This document shows positions 35,509 to 46,557 of a stretch of 64,000 nt of DNA, piece after piece; positions within the stretch are counted from its first letter, which is position 1, and each line of letters begins with the position of its first letter. The notes under the pieces were generated by a model. The model was not told the DNA's origin and made no database searches. It saw only the letters and a program-made list of their open reading frames with translations. Source of the DNA: Dipteris shenzhenensis. Its lineage: Eukaryota > Polypodiophyta > Polypodiopsida > Gleicheniales. Made by a program: the position numbers and the translations under genes. The DNA is taken from NCBI GenBank assembly GCA_047967505.1, contig CM106538.1; one strand, given 5' to 3'.

Positions 35509-36708
35509 GATTAAAAGAGATTGGGCTTGAGTCATCAATGGCCTCATTGCACCTGGTTTGTAACATTTTTGATTTTTTTGTTAGAAATCACCCCATCTTT
35601 AACTTGAGAAGAGATGAATAGGGTATTATTAGTTATAACTCTACAAGATGGTGTCTCACTTGAAAATCATCTAGGATTGCATGAATTTCTTCTATGTGGA
35701 TGCTTTCCCTTAGGGCTTCATGAAATTGTGGTGGCAAACAAAAGACATGAGCCTAAACGTGAGCAAGTGGTAGTTTTGAGGTAAGATTATCAAATACCAC
35801 AATGCCAAAAAGAGGATGAAGGTCTCCACACTTGCAAGTTCTCTTAACCATCCCTAGTCTTTTGGCCCTCTACAATGCACCATCAGATGCTTCCTTGGAA
35901 TGGGAATGGAGGCCATTCCAAGGGGAAAGTGCAGGCTTAAACACAAGAGAAGGCATCATGAGGCCCTTTCCTATTGATGGAGGTGACCACACTGTAGCTC
36001 CTTTTTGTAGTGAGAAGATTGGTTATGCATGCCACTATGGGAATTTTAGGTAGGGACAAATGGGTTTAACATGGTGAGTACGGAGGAATTCTCCTTGGAA
36101 TCTTGAAGATGTTAACAAAACTAACAGCACATTCTCTTAGGGGAAAGGGTGGGTAGACCATTGCTTTTTCTTGTAAGAGGTGAGAAATTCTACAAGATTT
36201 TGGCCCAAGTCTCGAGACCCACTCCCCTAGGAATGGCATTTCCAAGACGAAGGCTTCCAGATTTGTGCAAATAGCCTTTTCCTAAATATAAAGGCCTGAG
36301 GCCGATGGAGATTTAATCTCCGCCATCGGATTCAGACACAGTACTAGATTGGAACTGGCCCCCAAAGGACAAAAGATGAGAGTCCACCTAACGAACCCGT
36401 CCATAATATTTCTAACCAGCGCACAATTTAAATTTCGACCAAGGTTAGTTATTTAAACCCCTTCCTCTAGTCTTTCGACAGCTCACCAGATTCTGGTCAC
36501 GTTCCTTCCCGGTAAATCTTTCCTGTCTCGTCTTCTGAGCCCCAAGGATGGTCTCCCGGCCGTCATTTCCTTGGTGTGTAGCTTGCTGATGCCACTTTAC
36601 ACCAGAGCGTTCGTCCTTTGCTGATTTAGTAGCTTTCGACTTTGTGACCCAATTTCCCGGCATGATGCCAATAGGTTCATGGGTGGCATCTAGAGGAATC
36701 ACTTCCGG

Positions 36709-39453
36709 ATGCCCAAACTCACGCTGGTTGATTGTTTGCCCCGTGGTTCTTCCGCCTCGATGCACCCTGAGCGAGCAAAAGTGTGGGCAAGCAACGGGAG
36801 CCGTGGAACAGCTGCCTCCGACCGTTCGTTCCTCGCTTTATCAGAAGCGCAGGAATATACATCGACACTGGACGACGGTGGAATACACGCGAATTTGGGC
36901 ACTTATGCCGCTCTTTTACGATCTTGTGCAAATGAGAAGACTTTATCGCATGGCAAGCGGATCCATACGTACATTATCAAATGTGGACTAGAACGAAAGA
37001 AGCCTTTGGGAAACCTTCTTCTACAGATGTATGGAAACTGTGGAAGCTTGGAAGATACATGTGCATATTTTGCAAAATTGTACAATCGAGATGTCTTCTC
37101 GTGGAATTGCATCATTAAAGCATATGCTAGGAATGGGCAGGGCAAAAATGCTCTACAGCTTTTGGAACAAATGCAGCATGAGGGGCTAACGGCAGATAAA
37201 TTTATGTTCATCACCATGCTTTCTATATGTGCTTGCGAAACAGCACTCTACGAAGGGAAATGTATTCATTCATGCATCGCACATTCTGAACTAGAATCAG
37301 ATATCGTCGTTGGGACTGTCCTTGTCAACATGTATGGCAAGTGCAGTAGCGTAAGTGGTGCATGCAAAGCGTTCGACAGAATGCCTGAGCATGATTCCAT
37401 CTCCTGGACTGCTATGATCGCTATATATGCCCAACATGGGGAAGGTGACAATGCGCTTAAACTTTTTGACCAGATGCAGCAGGAAGGAATGATGCCAGAT
37501 AAGGTCACATTTGTGAGCATCATAGATGCATGTGCCAGCGAAGCAGCATTGCCACCTGGCAAGCGAGTGCATGCCCGCATTGTGAGCAGTGGCTTTGAAT
37601 CAGATGTAGTGATGGGGACAGCTCTTGTCAACATGTACGGTGAATGTGGCAGCATAGCGAATGCACGTGGACTCTTTGATAATATGGTTGATCAGAATAT
37701 GATATCGTGGAATGCATTGCTTGCAGCATATGCCCAAAATGGACATGGCAAGGGTACGCTTCAAGTCTTTGAGCAGATGCAACAAGAAGGGATAGTGCCA
37801 AACAAGGTAACCTTCCTTAGCCTTTTTCGTGCATGTGTGAGTCCGTTGGTAGTTCGCGAAGGTCAACGGGCACACGCTCGCATTATGGGGAGTGGATTTA
37901 AGTCGGATGTCAATGTGGCGACAGCCCTTGTCGACATGTATGGAAAGTGTGGCAACTTGACAGATGCACGAAGGATCTTCAATGGCATGCCTGAGCATGA
38001 TGTTGTCTCATGGAATGCAATGATTGCAGCCTATGCACAGCATGGGCAAGGTAGTGATGCACTTCTGCTTTTTGAACAAATGCAAAAGATAGGAGTAACT
38101 CCAGACAAGGTTACCTTCATCACAATTCTTTCTGCATGTGCTAGCCAGGTAGCCTTAGCTGAGGGCAAGCTTGTCCATAGTAGTATTGAGAGCTCTGAGT
38201 TTAAGGCAGATGCCACCGTGGGGAATGCTCTCATTAGTATGTATGGCAAGTGTGGTGGCCTTGAAGATGCTAAAAACATATTTGACAGAATGACTCGACG
38301 GGACCAGGTTAGTTTTGTCAATATCCTTTCTGCCTGTGCCAACCAGGCAGCCCTGGCTGCAGGCAGAAGGATACATCAATACATCATGGTAGGTGGAGCT
38401 CGTATGGATGTTATTATGGGGAATGCTCTTGTCAACTTATATAGCAAATGTGGCAGTTTACAAGATGCACAGAGAATTTTCGAGGACATGCGTGAGCGGG
38501 ATGTGGTTTCTTGGACTGCCTTGATTGCTGCTTACACACAGCATGGAAAAGGCAAGGATGCCCTCTGTTTTTTTCGTCAAATGCAGAAAGACAAAGTAAC
38601 TCCAAATGATGTGACCTTTCTCAGCGTTCTTTCTGCTTGCAGCCATGCTGGCCTGTTAGAGGAAGGTAATTCATGCTTTAAATCCATGACTCGTGATCAT
38701 GGTATAACACCTAGTGTTGACCATTATAACTGTATGATTGATCTGTTTGGGAGGGTGGGACAGCTACAGGAGGCAGAAAATTTAATCAATAACATGCCGT
38801 GTCAACCTTCTGTTGTGTCGTGGACCACATTGCTTGGTGCTTGCCGAGTGCTGGTTGATGTGAAGAGAGGAGAACATGCAGCAATAAATGCACTCCAACT
38901 GGATCCAGGCAATGCTGCACCTTGTGTTATGCTAGCAAACATCTATGCTGCAGCTGGGAGGGTTGATGATGCAATGAAGCTGATGAATGCGATGAAAGAA
39001 AAGGGTTTTCAGAAGGAAATAGGCTGCAGCTCAATTGAGGTCAAAGGCAGGGTCCATAAATTTTATGTTGATGATCAGCTGCACCCAAACAGGGAGCAAA
39101 TATATGCTAAACTGCAGATCTTGAGTAAGCAAATGGAACAACAAGGGTATGTCTCTGACATGAAGTTGGGGCCACATTTTTTAGAGGGGGTAGGACATCT
39201 TTGTAGTCACAGTGAGAGTCTAGCTCTTGTATTTGGGCTTATCAGCAGCCCTCCTGGTGTACCAATTTTTGTTACCAAGAACCTTCCTCTGTGCTCTGAC
39301 TGTCATTCCTCTGCCAAATTCCTCTCCCAATTAACAGATCGTGAAATCATCATGAGAGACACTAATCGTTTTCATCACATGAATGCGGGCACCTGTTCAT
39401 GTGCAGATTACTGGTGGCCTCCAATTGACAAAGGCCTCAAATATCCTGTGTGA
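36709..39453 (+). CDS. PLS-class pentatricopeptide repeat protein with DYW domain
   Basis: A 914-residue, intronless protein. Such proteins bind organelle transcripts one base per PPR motif, and the DYW cytidine deaminase domain converts C to U. A 61-residue leader may be a plastid or mitochondrial targeting sequence (inferred). PLS repeats run from about residue 62 to 700, with recurring words such as LVNMYGKCG and SWNAMIAAYAQHG. The E region starts near 702, the DYW domain near 772. The deaminase signature is complete: H834-S-E836, C862-S-D-C865-H, and C896-S-C898-A-DYW900-902. A 12-residue tail follows DYW, whereas most family members end at DYW. Around residue 528-535 the string TRRDQVSFVNIL fuses the start of one repeat to the end of the next, an in-frame loss of about 35 residues. 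An upstream in-frame stop at 36691 supports the start. RNA target not predictable here. Confidence 0.93.
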   Translation: MPKLTLVDCLPRGSSASMHPERAKVWASNGSRGTAASDRSFLALSEAQEYTSTLDDGGIHANLGTYAALLRSCANEKTLSHGKRIHTYIIKCGLERKKPLGNLLLQMYGNCGSLEDTCAYFAKLYNRDVFSWNCIIKAYARNGQGKNALQLLEQMQHEGLTADKFMFITMLSICACETALYEGKCIHSCIAHSELESDIVVGTVLVNMYGKCSSVSGACKAFDRMPEHDSISWTAMIAIYAQHGEGDNALKLFDQMQQEGMMPDKVTFVSIIDACASEAALPPGKRVHARIVSSGFESDVVMGTALVNMYGECGSIANARGLFDNMVDQNMISWNALLAAYAQNGHGKGTLQVFEQMQQEGIVPNKVTFLSLFRACVSPLVVREGQRAHARIMGSGFKSDVNVATALVDMYGKCGNLTDARRIFNGMPEHDVVSWNAMIAAYAQHGQGSDALLLFEQMQKIGVTPDKVTFITILSACASQVALAEGKLVHSSIESSEFKADATVGNALISMYGKCGGLEDAKNIFDRMTRRDQVSFVNILSACANQAALAAGRRIHQYIMVGGARMDVIMGNALVNLYSKCGSLQDAQRIFEDMRERDVVSWTALIAAYTQHGKGKDALCFFRQMQKDKVTPNDVTFLSVLSACSHAGLLEEGNSCFKSMTRDHGITPSVDHYNCMIDLFGRVGQLQEAENLINNMPCQPSVVSWTTLLGACRVLVDVKRGEHAAINALQLDPGNAAPCVMLANIYAAAGRVDDAMKLMNAMKEKGFQKEIGCSSIEVKGRVHKFYVDDQLHPNREQIYAKLQILSKQMEQQGYVSDMKLGPHFLEGVGHLCSHSESLALVFGLISSPPGVPIFVTKNLPLCSDCHSSAKFLSQLTDREIIMRDTNRFHHMNAGTCSCADYWWPPIDKGLKYPV

Positions 39454-40694
39454 GCTCGTCATACTCAAAGCTGTAAAACACTTGCATCTTGTGCTCAAGG
39501 ATCTGAAAGTTACTTGCACCATTCTAGAGCTCAAAGCTTCCTCAATCACGATTCACATTACTTTTCTTGGTGCACCTTGAATGGGCAGGCAAAGAAGGTT
39601 GGAAGAAAATGGTTCAATGGATTTAAGAATGACTCTGGACTCTTAATGATGACACACAAGATTATTAACCCTCAAGGTTAGAGACACGGTCTCTTGAGTG
39701 CTTGCACTAGTGGTTCTTGTGGTTCAATACATTTCGATGGCATTTCATTCGTCGAAGATAGATTTGCAAGGTGAGATCCAAGCCATGATGCCAGTGACAA
39801 AACTGGCTACAGTGGGGACAAAATGAACCTGAATCTCTCTGCGGCATTGGTTCTTCTGTATACAAGATAAGATACGAGGCTGTATTTTCCAACAATGCCA
39901 GCATGCACCAATAGTTCACAGGGTTGTTTGTGAAGGGTCTTAAATGAAAAATCTTGGTTTCCGAATTTGGGTAGATCTGTCTTTGACAAAAAATTGACAT
40001 GCAGATTGTCATGTGCCCAATTTCCCTAACGAGGTTCATGACAGTGCTAAGATCACAGTGGCAGGAATGATCTTGCACTCATGGGATGTTATTTGCATAG
40101 GAGCCCTTAGTTTTGTCCTTAACACATTTGGAATATAGGAATTGAGCTACTTCCCAGGTGAGTGCAACATGTCACCAAGCCACGCATATAAGCAATGTCA
40201 CAATCAAACATTTCTGTGAAATGGCTCTAAGGTTTCGTGACAATGTAACAGTTCCTTTTTGGCTTTTAATGCTATATTAACGGGCGTTTGGAAAGAGTGT
40301 TGTAGAAAGAATTGTTTGAGGGTCTATGCTCTAAAAATGCTTCATAGCTATTCCAATGTGTAACAAATAGTCGATGTCCTGGGAATGCATCCTAGAAAGC
40401 AAGGGAAAGTCAAATTCGTTATTAAAAATCCACTATTGGTGGCTAACAAGTTGTAGAATATGATGCTCATGTCTTTTTTACTTCTAAAACATCCATGCGG
40501 GGAATCAAACTCCTATCACTCACCTTCAGCTCTCTCAGTGAGAGGTATGCAAAACCCTTCCCAAAGTTTTATATATTCGACCAAGAGGGCTCCAACAGTA
40601 GGCTTAAGGGTCCCTTAGTGTCAGATAGTCTATCAGCTGGCTGTTTGTTCTTGGTTATTGTAACTTTGTTTTCTTGGCAAATGGAAAACAGACA
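39454..40694. other. Noncoding region downstream of the PPR gene
   Basis: No gene or transposon hallmark recognised. The first part should be the PPR 3' UTR. Confidence 0.5.
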
Positions 40695-41515
40695 TGTTGA
40701 GCCTTCTGGAAAAGAGTAAGATCGTAACCAAAATACTATTGGAATCACAAGGTCACCTCCCCAATTGTGGGCCCCCACATGAGGAGGACATGGGGGAGGC
40801 TGACATGCAGCGTGGGATGGAAAGAGAGGACTGGAATGAAGCTGCCTTGTGGGCAGCAGACTGGCTGGCACATGGGCAGCAGAGAACTGTGTCACGATCC
40901 ATGACGTATTTGTTAGAGATCAATGACCCCACCTGTGAGCCCCCGATCTGGGGGCATGTGATCATAGGGGGCTGGGGGGGATCTCAGCACAGGTTTTTGG
41001 AGGGAAGGAAGGCTGCAACAAAGTCGCCTCCCTGGAGGTTTTGCAGGCGCAAAGAGCAGCAAATAGGGGCAGCCAGCAGCCCCTTTTATAGGATGCCTGG
41101 TCGGCCTGATAGCCGACCAAACAGGTTGGCCTTTTGGCCCTCACCTTGTTGGTCTAGGGCAGGGGTCGGGGCCCCCTCCCTAGTCGGCCTACTTTGCCTT
41201 CAACAGGGCCTATAAGAGGGCCCCCTCCCCTCAGTTTTTCATCAGCCACTGAAGCAAGAAGCAGTGTGGAGCAAGAGGAGTAGGAGTGTTCTCAGCCTTC
41301 CAGCTATCCAGCCCTTTGCTGGTTTTCTGAGCTTGGTTTTGCCCACATTTTAGTGGAGGAATACATCTGAGTTCTCTCTCTTGTATATGCTGTCTATACT
41401 CTTCTATTTGGTGAGGTTCTCTTGTGTGGTCTGCATCATTGAGTGTGTGAGACGGAGCTGTTCCTATTCTGCATAGGTTGTGAGGTTAGAGTGATTCTAT
41501 CCTTCATTTCCGACA
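40695..41515 (+). repeat. LTR of a copia-like element (H), single copy
   Basis: Ends CGACA directly before a tRNA-iMet primer site. The left end is tentatively the TG at 40695. A TATA-like CCTATAAGAG lies near 41208, and an inverted repeat GGTCGGC...GCCGACC at about 41099-41118. No second copy is in the window, so the start is approximate. Confidence 0.65.
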
Positions 41516-41527
41516 TGGTATCAGAGC
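41516..41527 (+). other. Primer-binding site, element H
   Basis: TGGTATCAGAGC directly after the LTR end. Confidence 0.9.
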
Positions 41528-41578
41528 ACCGTTCTCAGCTCTAGACGCTCTCACATCGAAGGAAGGAGTTCTTCTTCA

Positions 41579-41740
41579 TGAAAGCGACTCCGATCGGATC
41601 AGGTTTGTAGAGTGTGCTGGACAACAAGGGGAGGATACTTGCATCGGTAGATGTGGATGAACTCGAAGCATGGGAGGATAGAGATGCTAAGCCTTGGCCT
41701 TGATCATAGGGACAACGGCGGACTCTGTAATGAAGGGGGA
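41579..41740 (+). pseudogene. Start of an element H gag, truncated
   Basis: From an ATG at 41579, a frame with an ASVDVDELEAWEDRDAKPW-type run carries stops near 41609 and 41700. Position after the primer site and the Trp-rich acidic stretch suggest a copia gag start. It is cut off by the gypsy C element that begins at 41832. Confidence 0.45.
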
Positions 41741-41831
41741 AAGGGCTAATTTAGAGGCCCTTTAGAGGTGGGAAATGTGGAGGGACCATATAAGTCCCGT
41801 TCCACCCCTCATTGTACATTTTTGATGTGGA

Positions 41832-42446
41832 TGTCACATGTACCCCTGCACTTCGGTGCAATGTGACACACTGGCTACATCGACAAGTGCGTAATAGTTC
41901 CCTAATAGGAGATTTTGTCGTATGCTGTGACCCCTTTGTGAGCCGTTGTCTAGGGACAGTCAGGCACAAGCTATGTAAGTCAGTCTTTCAGCCTTAGGTC
42001 AAGTCAGACAGATCAGTCCTTGTTCAGTGGTACCCATTGGAGAACAGTAGGGTATTGTTTCCGTCTTAGGATTAGGGAGAGGTTGAGGTCCAGCCTAGGA
42101 TAGGAGCCTTGTTGGGCCCCCTCAGGGCTGGAACAAGTGAAGGAGAATGGCAGGGGAAGGACTGCCTTTATAGGCTACCTTGCACCCCTCCCTAGGCCAC
42201 CTTTTATGGGGCCTAGGGCTGCCTTTTACGGGCCAAGAGACCCAAAATAACCGACTAGAAAGTCGGCCATTTTGGGCTGGTTGGTTCAGCCCTTCCAGCC
42301 CTATATAAAGGGGGCCTCCATGCATCATTTCCCATCCAGCTCCCCAGCCTTCACAACACTCCAAAACAGCTCCCCTCCAGCCTCTTGTGTGCAGCCCTGA
42401 ACACCTCAGGAGTTGACACTGATCAGCCTCAGCCTTTGGCCTTTAG
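41832..42446 (+). repeat. 5' LTR of gypsy C, right-truncated
   Basis: Begins TGTCACATG. TATA box TATATAAAG at 42302. Upstream at 42241-42276 an inverted repeat pairs CCCAAAAT-CCGACT with AGTCGG-ATTTTGGG. Confidence 0.85.
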
Positions 42447-42517
42447 TGTGCAAGGGTGCCATGTGTGCACTTGTTTATGTCTAGTGCCAAATCACTGCAG
42501 TTCAAGCTGCTCCTCTG

Positions 42518-45384
42518 ATGGGGCAAGTCATGGTGGATCTACCCCAAGAGTTCCAAGACATCATGCTTCGAGATGATCAGCCACCCCAGCTACCTCCAAA
42601 CAGTCCGAAAGACCATCGCATCGATTTGATTCTGGATTTCACACCTCCAAGTAAGTTTCCTTACCGACTTTCCATGTCTATGGAGGGGGAATTAGAGCAA
42701 CAGTTGTCCCAATTACTGCGCGAAGGGTTTATTAGACCGTCATCTTCGCCATTCGCTGCACCAATTCTATTTGTGGCAAAGAAGGATAAGTCTGCACGAT
42801 TATGTGTCGAATACAAAGCACTCAACAAGCTTACAGCAAGTAACAACTTCCTTGTGCCCCATCAAGATTATCTAGGAAAGACTCAATGGTGCAAAATTCT
42901 TCTTTTAAATCGATCTCAAGAGTGGCTACTACCAAGTCCATACTTTTGAGCTGACATCTCAAAGATGGCTTTTCGGACAGAGCGAGCTCATTACGAGTTC
43001 GTCGTCATGCCATTTGGTCTGAAGAATGCACCACCGTCGTTCAAAAAGATGATGTCTCGGGTATTCGCAGATTATATTGGGAAGTGCCTATTCATCTTGC
43101 TCGATGATATCCTTATCTTTTTTGCTACAACAGAGCAACATATTTAGGATGTGCGGTGTGCCCTACAATTGTTGCGTGATAATCAACTATACCTCAATGC
43201 AAAGAAAAGTGAGTTTGGGTTGATGGAGATCCAATATTTGGGAGACATCATTAGTGCCCAAGGGATTTGTTTAGATCTTGAGAAGATTGAAGCTATCACT
43301 AGTTGGGCTGTCCCCACGACAATCAAGGGATCCGATCGTTTGTGGGGTTGTGTCAAGTCTACAGCTCGCATATGGATGGATTCTCAATACACACAACCCC
43401 TCTCACAGATTTATTAAAGGGGGGAAAGACACGCAAACAGAAGATTCATGTTCAGGCAAAGCTTTGCAGACCTTCCATGACTTGCAACGGTTGGTCACAA
43501 TAGCACCGGTTATGAAGATTGCCTCTTGGGATGATCCATTTCTGGTAATCATAGACGCTAGCAATGTCACCATCGGGGCAGTTTTATAGCAAGAGGATAG
43601 GCTTGTGGCATATTACAGCAGAAAGCTCAACGATGCCAAAAAAAACTATTCAATTTATGATAGAGAGCTACTCGGTGTCATCTAGGCATTAAAACATTGG
43701 AAGCCTTTCCTTTACGGGCGGACTTTCACGATCAAGACAGATCACGAAGCCCTTAAGTGGCTTTAGACAATGCATAGTTCACAATGGAGTGATCAGTAGC
43801 AACGGTGGAGTGAGATATTCCAACAGTTTGGAGGAATGATCGAGTACGTCCCCGCAAAAACAATCCCGGTGCCGACGCTCTCAGTCGGAAAAGTTCAATC
43901 TAGACCATAGAGAAGGCCACTGTGCTTGAAATCCAAGGAAAGGATCTTGATAGTATGAAGGCACAATACACGGACTTAGTAGAATTTGGCACCTAGCTCC
44001 AATTAGCCACGATGCTTGCTCCAGGCCATTACTCATTAGAGGACGGTTGGCTTTCTATAAGAAAAGATTGTGTGTACTCAAAGACAAAGGCAGTTGCTTC
44101 TCCATGATGCCCATGACGCCCTCACTGGTGGTCATAGAGGTATCAATGGTACTTTGGAGAAGTTAGATCGCTATTTCTATTGGCCAAAGATGCGGAAGGA
44201 CGTATACGGCTATGTTTGGAATTGTCAGATATGCAAAAAGGTCAAGGCTTCCCATAAGAAAGCGGCTGGCTTACTTATGCCATTGCCAATACACGATGGT
44301 CCTTTCCAAGACATAGGTATGGACTTCGTTGGACCACTTTCAGCATACGCAGGCATGCATAACACTCAGTGTCTTACTATTGTTTGTCGCTTAGTACATA
44401 TTGCATGCTTATTCCCTGCAAACAGATGGCCAGCGCTGAAGATATAGCTCATTTGTTCATAAAGCATTGGTATCCCATTGGAGGGTTGCCAAGGACCATC
44501 ACATCCGATAGGGACTCCAAATTCACTTCTAATTTTTTGTGAGCCTTATTTGTTAATTTTGGTACTAAGCTGTAGATGTCCAGCAATTTTCCATTTGCAA
44601 TCGAATGGAGAGACAGAAAAGTATAATGGTATGGCGTTTGATATTTTAAAATCATATTGTCATGATGCTTAGGGAAAGTGGGAGAAGTTTCTTCCGCTTG
44701 TGCAGGCCATTTTGAACGATACCTATTCTTTGAGCACTAGTCGCACAGCTTATGAAGTGGCGTTTGTACTGCGGTTTACCTCACTCCTCACCGGCATGGT
44801 GTTTCCATCTCTTGAAGCCAACAAAATCACGGAATCGATGGCAGAGATTACAAAGTCCTTGAAAACCCGCATCGCCAAAGCTCAAGAATTGTACACGCTC
44901 TAGGCTAACAAATCTAGACGAGATGTGTAGTATAAAGAGGGTCAATGGGTGTATTTACGAATTATCAAGCAAAGATTGAAGCAGGTGGGCAAGCAATGCC
45001 CTAAGCTGTCTTTCAGGAGTTTCGGACCATTCCCTACCATTCAAAAGATCAATGATGTCTCAATGAAGTTACGCTTTCCAGACAATTGGACTATGCACAA
45101 TGTGTTCCATGTAGCTTGGTTGAAGCCATATTTTGGACCTCCTCTTATTGAGATTTCCGACGAGCAGTAATCCGAAGTTCTTGATGAAGCCAAAGTTTTG
45201 CAGCCAGAGCAGATTCTTCTTCATAAATTCAAGCATGGGTCAGGATGCAGGATCCGGGAGTTTTACACCAAATTTTCGTGATCGAGGTACCACTAAAGCG
45301 GTGTGGTTGGACCAAGACTTTTTCCAGGAGTTCCCACAAATTTCGGCGGACTACTTGGAAGCAATGAACCTACCGCCAAGTTAA
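42518..45384 (+). pseudogene. gypsy C pol remnant (RT, RNase H, integrase)
   Basis: RT starts near 42518; EGFIRPSSSPFAAPILFVAKK and the VMPFGLKNAPPSF word are clear. The catalytic box reads LLDD rather than YLDD near 43105. A stop follows at 43147 and a frameshift near 43320. RNase H is seen as IDASN with later stops (about 43589, 43684). Integrase has its HHCC zinc domain (HDAHDALTGGHRG, CQICKK at 44070-44250) and the DFVGPLS core, then breaks near 44440. The C-terminal part (NVFHVAWLKPYFGPP) and a weak chromodomain-like tail (PEQILLHKFKHG) end at 45384, just before a polypurine tract. Inactive beyond doubt; assignment to the chromovirus group is tentative. Confidence 0.88.
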
Positions 45385-45395
45385 GGAGGGGGGAT

Positions 45396-46216
45396 TGTCA
45401 CATGCACCTTTGCACTTGGGTGCAATGTGACACACTGGCTACATCGACGACTGCGTAATAGTTTCCTAATAGGATATTTTGTTGTATGATGTGACCCCTT
45501 TGTGAGCCCTTGTCCAGGGACAGTCAGACAAAAGCTACGTAAGTCAGTCTCTCAGCCTCAGGTCAAGTTAGACAGATCAGTCCTTGTTCACTGGTACCCA
45601 TTGTAGAATAGTATGGCAGTGTTTCCGTTTTAGGATTAGGGATAGGTTTAGGTCCAGGCTAGGACAGGAGCCCTTTTGGGCCCTCTCAGGGCTAGAACAA
45701 TTGAAGGGGAATGGCAGGGGAAGGGCTGCCTTTATAGGCTACCCTGCACCCCTTCCTAGGCCACATTTTATGGGGCCGAGGGACCAGCCAACCAGCCCCA
45801 AAATAACCGGCTAGAAAGTAGGCCATTTTGGGCTGATTGGTTCAGCCCTTCCAGCCCTATATAAAGGGGTCCTCCATGCCCTCATTTACCATCCAGCTTC
45901 CCATCCTTCAGCACTCCAAAACAGCTCCCCTCCAGCCTCTTATGTGCAGCCCTGAACACCTCCGGAGTAGGCCCTGATCAGCCTCAGCCTTTGGCCTTCA
46001 GTTCAGCTCGTTCAGAAAGTGTATACACAGCACCACAGTTGAGGATTCGGACCAGCAAACTGAGTAAGGTTAGGGTACTGTTTCAGCAGCTCTTTACAGC
46101 TTTCTTTACAGTTTTGCACAACTTACTTCTCAACTCCTTTTTTCAGTCATCTCTCAGCTCTCATTAGAATCTTTTACTCCTAGCTTTCACTCTCTCACTC
46201 ACGCAGTAACCCTACA
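45396..46216 (+). repeat. 3' LTR of gypsy C
   Basis: Starts TGTCACATGC after the polypurine tract AAGGAGGGGGG (about 45383-45393). Colinear with the 5' copy as far as about 46001; the remainder is unmatched in the window. TATA box near 45859. Confidence 0.8.
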
Positions 46217-46534
46217 TCCCGTGTGAAGATAGTGGGAGAGAGGAAAGGAGTCTCACTTGAAGCTTTCTCACAATCACAATGGGGAAATACACACAAAGGT
46301 GGAGGCTGAAAACAGTTTTCCTCTTCTTTGTTGTGAAAGCCAAAAGAACTCAAGTACAAAGAAATAGAAGAACCCTATATGTGGGTCTCAAACCAAACTC
46401 AACTAACTAAGGTGGCATACTAACTGAGCCACAAACTAGAGTAGATAAGGATAGCTGTCATCCAGCTACTATTCGTGGGCGGTGTAACAACCGCATCTCC
46501 AGCTAACAAGTCGGTGACATAAATGCACAACCAG
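46217..46534. other. Noncoding gap between gypsy C and copia D
   Basis: No coding feature recognised. Neither an LTR nor a primer site for copia D is present, so copia D is 5'-truncated here. Confidence 0.5.
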
Positions 46535-46557
46535 CCCGTCTTATCAAGGAAAAGGGG

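Larger units (their letters stand above)
34205..36708. other. Noncoding region upstream of the PPR gene
   Basis: No supported gene. Holds dispersed repeat copy 2 (34529-35028) and a perfect tandem duplication (35177-35508). The last few hundred bases should contain the PPR promoter and 5' UTR, but I see no clear TATA box. An overlapping 115-residue frame at 36644 is a shadow of the PPR gene. Confidence 0.5.
41832..46216 (+). mobile_element. Ty3/gypsy element C with gag and protease deleted
   Basis: Matching LTR segments at 41832-42446 and from 45396 bracket an RT, RNase H, integrase order, which defines Ty3/gypsy. The 5' LTR similarity stops at 42446 and RT begins within about 70 bp, so the rest of the LTR, the primer site, gag and most of protease are missing. 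All pol domains carry stops. The right end (about 46216, CCCTACA) is inferred from the TG...CA rule. Confidence 0.85.

Noticed and set aside
36644-36991. 115-residue ORF overlapping the PPR start
   Set aside because: Out of frame with the PPR gene, with no motif; a shadow of the coding sequence.
37266-38646. Several minus-strand ORFs inside the PPR gene
   Set aside because: Antisense shadows produced by the regular repeat structure of the gene.
41812-42576. Small plus-strand ORFs within the gypsy C 5' LTR
   Set aside because: They lie in the LTR and do not match the other LTR copy in frame.
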